Assembly (NCBI GenBank): GCA_910584005.1
Contig: CAJTXR010000001.1
Location: forward strand, 492,927 to 556,926
Source: an uncultured Anaeroplasmataceae bacterium
GTDB taxonomy: Bacteria > Bacillota_I > Bacilli_A > Acholeplasmatales > Anaeroplasmataceae
Reading direction: 5' to 3'
DNA: 64,000 nt
Positions 61,043 through 64,000 of the stretch are shown piece by piece (within the stretch, counting starts at the first letter, position 1; each line of letters opens with the position of its first letter). The translations under genes were made by a program, and so were the position numbers. A model generated the notes under the pieces. It made no database searches. It saw nothing but the letters and a program-made list of their open reading frames with translations, and was not told the origin of the DNA.

Positions 61043-62998
61043 TTAAAACTTTATTCTCTTCACAAATAAAAATTTTAAAGCATATATAACATTTAATAAG
61101 AAATTTGTTTTATAATTAGAATATTTAACAAAGTTTTTTTGTTTCTTACAGATATGGTTATATTTAAAATAATTAAAAAATAATTGTTCTTCATTGAACA
61201 AAACTCCTATTGTCTTCACCACATATAATTTATCATTATAAATTAGCTTTTCATACCAATAATCATAAATCAATTGATTAAAATTATCATTATTAATAGT
61301 GTCAAGTTTTATATAATAATTAGGTAATATTATTTTCTTATTTTCCAAAAAATCATATATATCCTCAAATGAAACAACAGGATACGAAATAAATTTATTT
61401 CCCATCAGTAATTTTGTTGTAGAAATAACAGCAAAATGTATCTTCTTATTCGTATGACAGTAATTCGTTATATAATTTTTTATTTTATCCAATTGAGTCT
61501 CTGCTTTTTTCAATTGATCAGCCACACGCATGTACTCATAATATTCAACAATATTAAGAATAGATTTACATTCAAAAAAATAGATATCTGCCTCATATTC
61601 TAAAATCAAATCAATATCTCCTTCATATTTTATATTATCTTTCATATATTTATATTTTATATTTTTATAAATCATTTTAGGAGGAAAACATTGTTGAAAC
61701 AATTCTTCTAAATATTTCAGCATAAATTCTTCCCTATTACTATTATTAAATGTTGAACAGGACGATTTATATAACATACAAACTAAATTTCTGCTTATAT
61801 TATTAGAAGATAAAACTTTTGCATTAAAATACAAAATATCATTTATAACTAATATAGGAGTATATGATGCGTCAATATAAGATTCACTTCTTGCTGATAG
61901 CAAATCAAAAATCTCAATTGCTTTTGTTCTTGAAATTTTTAAAAGTTGGGTTAAAAATGTTAAAAAGTCACCCTTTTTTCTTAGCAAACTAGTAATTCTT
62001 TGCCCAATATTTTGTGTTGAAATTTCAGAAGCATAAAAATAAAAAAAAGAAAAAACCTTAACTATCTCTTTTACTCTTACTGTTTTAAATATTTCAATGT
62101 TTAAAAAATCATTAGCCTTCATTCCAAGTCTTATACTCTCAAAAACAACATCCTTATCTATCATATTCAATATTTTTGGATTAAATATATTATAAAAATC
62201 TATATATTCTTTAATAGAGTTAGATTTCATCATGGCTATAGTATTATAAATATCTAATTGATCCACCATTTGATATAAATCCATATTATTTATTTTATTT
62301 AAAATATTGCTGCGTTCATATTCAATCTTTATAATTTTTCGTCGATTTGACATTTCAAAAATGGCTCTTTCTTTATTTACTCGCAATAATAAACCATCAA
62401 ATCTTTTTTGAATTTTTGCTCCAAACAACAATTGTAAATACTCTAAGTTTTCTATTCTTGATAATAATTGTAGAGCATTAAATATGCTTAGAACATTTAC
62501 TCTTCTTATAGTTTTTAATGGTTGATTATCTAAATATCTAAATGCATATTTAACATAATCTATTGTAGAGTCATTTAGCTTATTATCATTTTTAAAATAT
62601 AATATAGCCATATAATCAAATATATTTTTAATAACACTTTCATAATCACTTTCATACAAGTAAATACTCATTATTGTACTTAAGTGTTTCAATTTCTTAT
62701 TAAATTTTTCATACAATTTAAAAACTATCTTAATTGACTTCAAGTAATTTACTAATGAAGGAAAATCTTCTTTTTTAGCAAGTTGATGTAAAAATGTATA
62801 ATATTCCTTTAAAATAGTGATTTGCTCCAAATTTTTGCCTATACATTTAAAAAATAAGGAAGATTTTATGTAATCAATGGTCTTTGTTAAATCTTCATGT
62901 AATAGAATATATAATAGATTTTTACATTCATTAATTTTTTCAAATTTTAATTTTTTAAGTTTGGATAGATACTTTTCTCTTTGATTATTAGATAACAT
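61043..62998 (-). CDS. Unknown protein with C-terminal PD-(D/E)XK-like nuclease domain
   Basis: This 651-residue protein is very Lys/Asn/Ile-rich. The N-terminal 430 residues are helical and unassigned. Near 460-480 there is GDIDLILEYEADIYFFECKS, the D...E-x-K core of a restriction-like nuclease, followed by a helix with QLKKAETQLDKI. Such domains occur in restriction and defence proteins. It lies between two serine recombinase genes, as cargo of the element would. The start has no strong ribosome site. Confidence 0.6.
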   Translation of the reverse strand: MLSNNQREKYLSKLKKLKFEKINECKNLLYILLHEDLTKTIDYIKSSLFFKCIGKNLEQITILKEYYTFLHQLAKKEDFPSLVNYLKSIKIVFKLYEKFNKKLKHLSTIMSIYLYESDYESVIKNIFDYMAILYFKNDNKLNDSTIDYVKYAFRYLDNQPLKTIRRVNVLSIFNALQLLSRIENLEYLQLLFGAKIQKRFDGLLLRVNKERAIFEMSNRRKIIKIEYERSNILNKINNMDLYQMVDQLDIYNTIAMMKSNSIKEYIDFYNIFNPKILNMIDKDVVFESIRLGMKANDFLNIEIFKTVRVKEIVKVFSFFYFYASEISTQNIGQRITSLLRKKGDFLTFLTQLLKISRTKAIEIFDLLSARSESYIDASYTPILVINDILYFNAKVLSSNNISRNLVCMLYKSSCSTFNNSNREEFMLKYLEELFQQCFPPKMIYKNIKYKYMKDNIKYEGDIDLILEYEADIYFFECKSILNIVEYYEYMRVADQLKKAETQLDKIKNYITNYCHTNKKIHFAVISTTKLLMGNKFISYPVVSFEDIYDFLENKKIILPNYYIKLDTINNDNFNQLIYDYWYEKLIYNDKLYVVKTIGVLFNEEQLFFNYFKYNHICKKQKNFVKYSNYKTNFLLNVIYALKFLFVKRIKF

Positions 62999-63058
62999 TT
63001 TTTACCTCATCATACACTTTTATATAAATTATAACATACTATGATAATAATTTATCTA

Positions 63059-64000
63059 TTAGATCTCAATTATACTGCTGTTTTGTTCATAAAGTTCCTT
63101 TAATTCTCCAATAGAATAGTATTCAATGTGCGTATTTCTAATTGTTTTTTCACCATCTTGACTATCTTGAATTTGAATCTTTTTAATCACAGCATTTAGA
63201 AATTCCCTTTTTAAGATTTCCTCTTCTTCGATACTTAAAATGTATTCTAACTCTTTGATACTTACCTTTTGAATTTCAGTATCATTAGCTGTAAGAGTCC
63301 CTTCTAATTTCTTGACTTTAGAAGTTAATTCATCATATTCTTTCTTGTAGTTTTGCATCATAGATTCATAAACATCATCTGGAATGATTCCTTTTGTATA
63401 GGAATCTAATAATTTAGAAATAAGACTATCTAATTGCACTTTACGTTCAACAGATGAGTTATATTCTTTCGTATCTATTTTATTTTTTCGTTCCGCTTTT
63501 TTCTTGTTAATTTTATTGATTTCATTTACAAGCTCGTCTTGAGGGACGGAGGAAATGAATTCTTGAAGATGCTTAAAATCATCAATGACTTGTTGTTTTA
63601 AGAGATCAAGTCTTATATAATGACCATTACAATGACTACAGTGATAATATAGAATATGACTTCTATTTTTATAGCCTTGTTTTCTTAGAGTCATCTTTTT
63701 ACCACAATCTGCACAGAAAACTAATCTCGAGAATATGTTTTGGTCATTTCTAGGGGCTCTATATTTTAGATGTCTAATTTCAGAAACTTTATCAAATACT
63801 TCTTTAGATATGATAGGTGGAAATCTATCATAAACTTTCACCATTTTTTCAGGATCGTTTTCTACTAGTTTTTTACTCCGAAAGCTCAGTTTCTTTCTTT
63901 TGAAATTGACTAATGTTCCAATATAGATTTCATTTGTTAAAATCATATCTAGTTTCCAGTAGTCCCAATCATATTTCTTTTCCTCTGTATAGGATTCATA
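63059..64000 (-). CDS. Serine recombinase, C-terminal part (runs off the window)
   Basis: The frame stays open to the right edge through 18 codons before the first ATG (63946), so the N-terminal catalytic domain lies outside. Visible: part of the recombinase domain (NEIYIGTLVNFKRKKLSF), a zinc ribbon (CADCGKKMTLRKQGY ... YYHCSHCNGHYI) and a Lys-rich coiled-coil tail. This is a second, distinct recombinase next to the one at 59.6 kb. Confidence 0.88.
   Translation of the reverse strand, partial: YESYTEEKKYDWDYWKLDMILTNEIYIGTLVNFKRKKLSFRSKKLVENDPEKMVKVYDRFPPIISKEVFDKVSEIRHLKYRAPRNDQNIFSRLVFCADCGKKMTLRKQGYKNRSHILYYHCSHCNGHYIRLDLLKQQVIDDFKHLQEFISSVPQDELVNEINKINKKKAERKNKIDTKEYNSSVERKVQLDSLISKLLDSYTKGIIPDDVYESMMQNYKKEYDELTSKVKKLEGTLTANDTEIQKVSIKELEYILSIEEEEILKREFLNAVIKKIQIQDSQDGEKTIRNTHIEYYSIGELKELYEQNSSIIEI

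Overview
The window is low-GC DNA with the standard genetic code: TGG encodes Trp and TGA is used as a stop. Shine-Dalgarno sequences are strong (AGGAGG class) and TTGACA/TATAAT promoters are clear. It looks like a chromosome of an anaerobic Bacillota, probably an Erysipelotrichia or Mollicutes-related gut lineage. The evidence is an NADH-linked [FeFe] hydrogenase, MurD (so a cell wall is made), Gram-positive lipoproteins and low GC. Species cannot be named from the sequence.

Positions 1-36 kb are mostly core genome. They hold a class I glutamine amidotransferase tail; an RluA pseudouridine synthase, a TVP38 membrane protein and a DUF1540 protein (minus strand); a GltD-like oxidoreductase; and a P-type cation ATPase behind a yybP-ykoY Mn2+ riboswitch. 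Next come CsoR and CopA with a CopZ-like tail, HtpG behind an inverted-repeat operator, an esterase, an SH3b/C39 peptidase, the hydCBA bifurcating-type hydrogenase operon, DegV and MurD. Two very large MBG-repeat lipoproteins follow, one ending in a metallo-beta-lactamase domain. Then come CysK, the manganese exporter MntP behind a second yybP-ykoY riboswitch, a DJ-1/PfpI protein and YidD. From 30.4 to 35.7 kb lies a TasA/SipW-like export cluster: an ER-type signal peptidase with three exported proteins that share an FS-[SF]-W motif just after the N-terminal hydrophobic segment.

Positions 36-41 kb hold the most striking locus. It is an apparent three-gene operon encoding a 763-residue protein with an RNase III-like domain (all four catalytic acidic residues present), a prokaryotic viperin, and a minimal Smr-domain protein. 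I read this as a candidate antiviral system that pairs chain-terminator nucleotide synthesis with RNA processing. The adjacency of these three domains is what deserves attention.

Positions 41-64 kb are accessory DNA. They contain a DUF4143 ATPase with an exactly 23-bp-phased repeat array upstream, a DUF1593 hydrolase with a divergent TetR regulator, a RelB/YafQ toxin-antitoxin pair, three Fic proteins with their own inverted-repeat operators, a degenerate phosphopantetheinyl-transferase-like protein with a MATE transporter, and an orphan HipB-type regulator. Further on are a RhuM-domain fusion, a ParE toxin preceded by a broken antitoxin, a very AT-rich helicase pair (UvrD-like plus UPF1-like with a nuclease tail), and two serine recombinases bracketing a PD-(D/E)XK protein. 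The last part looks like a mobile defence island that continues past the right edge.
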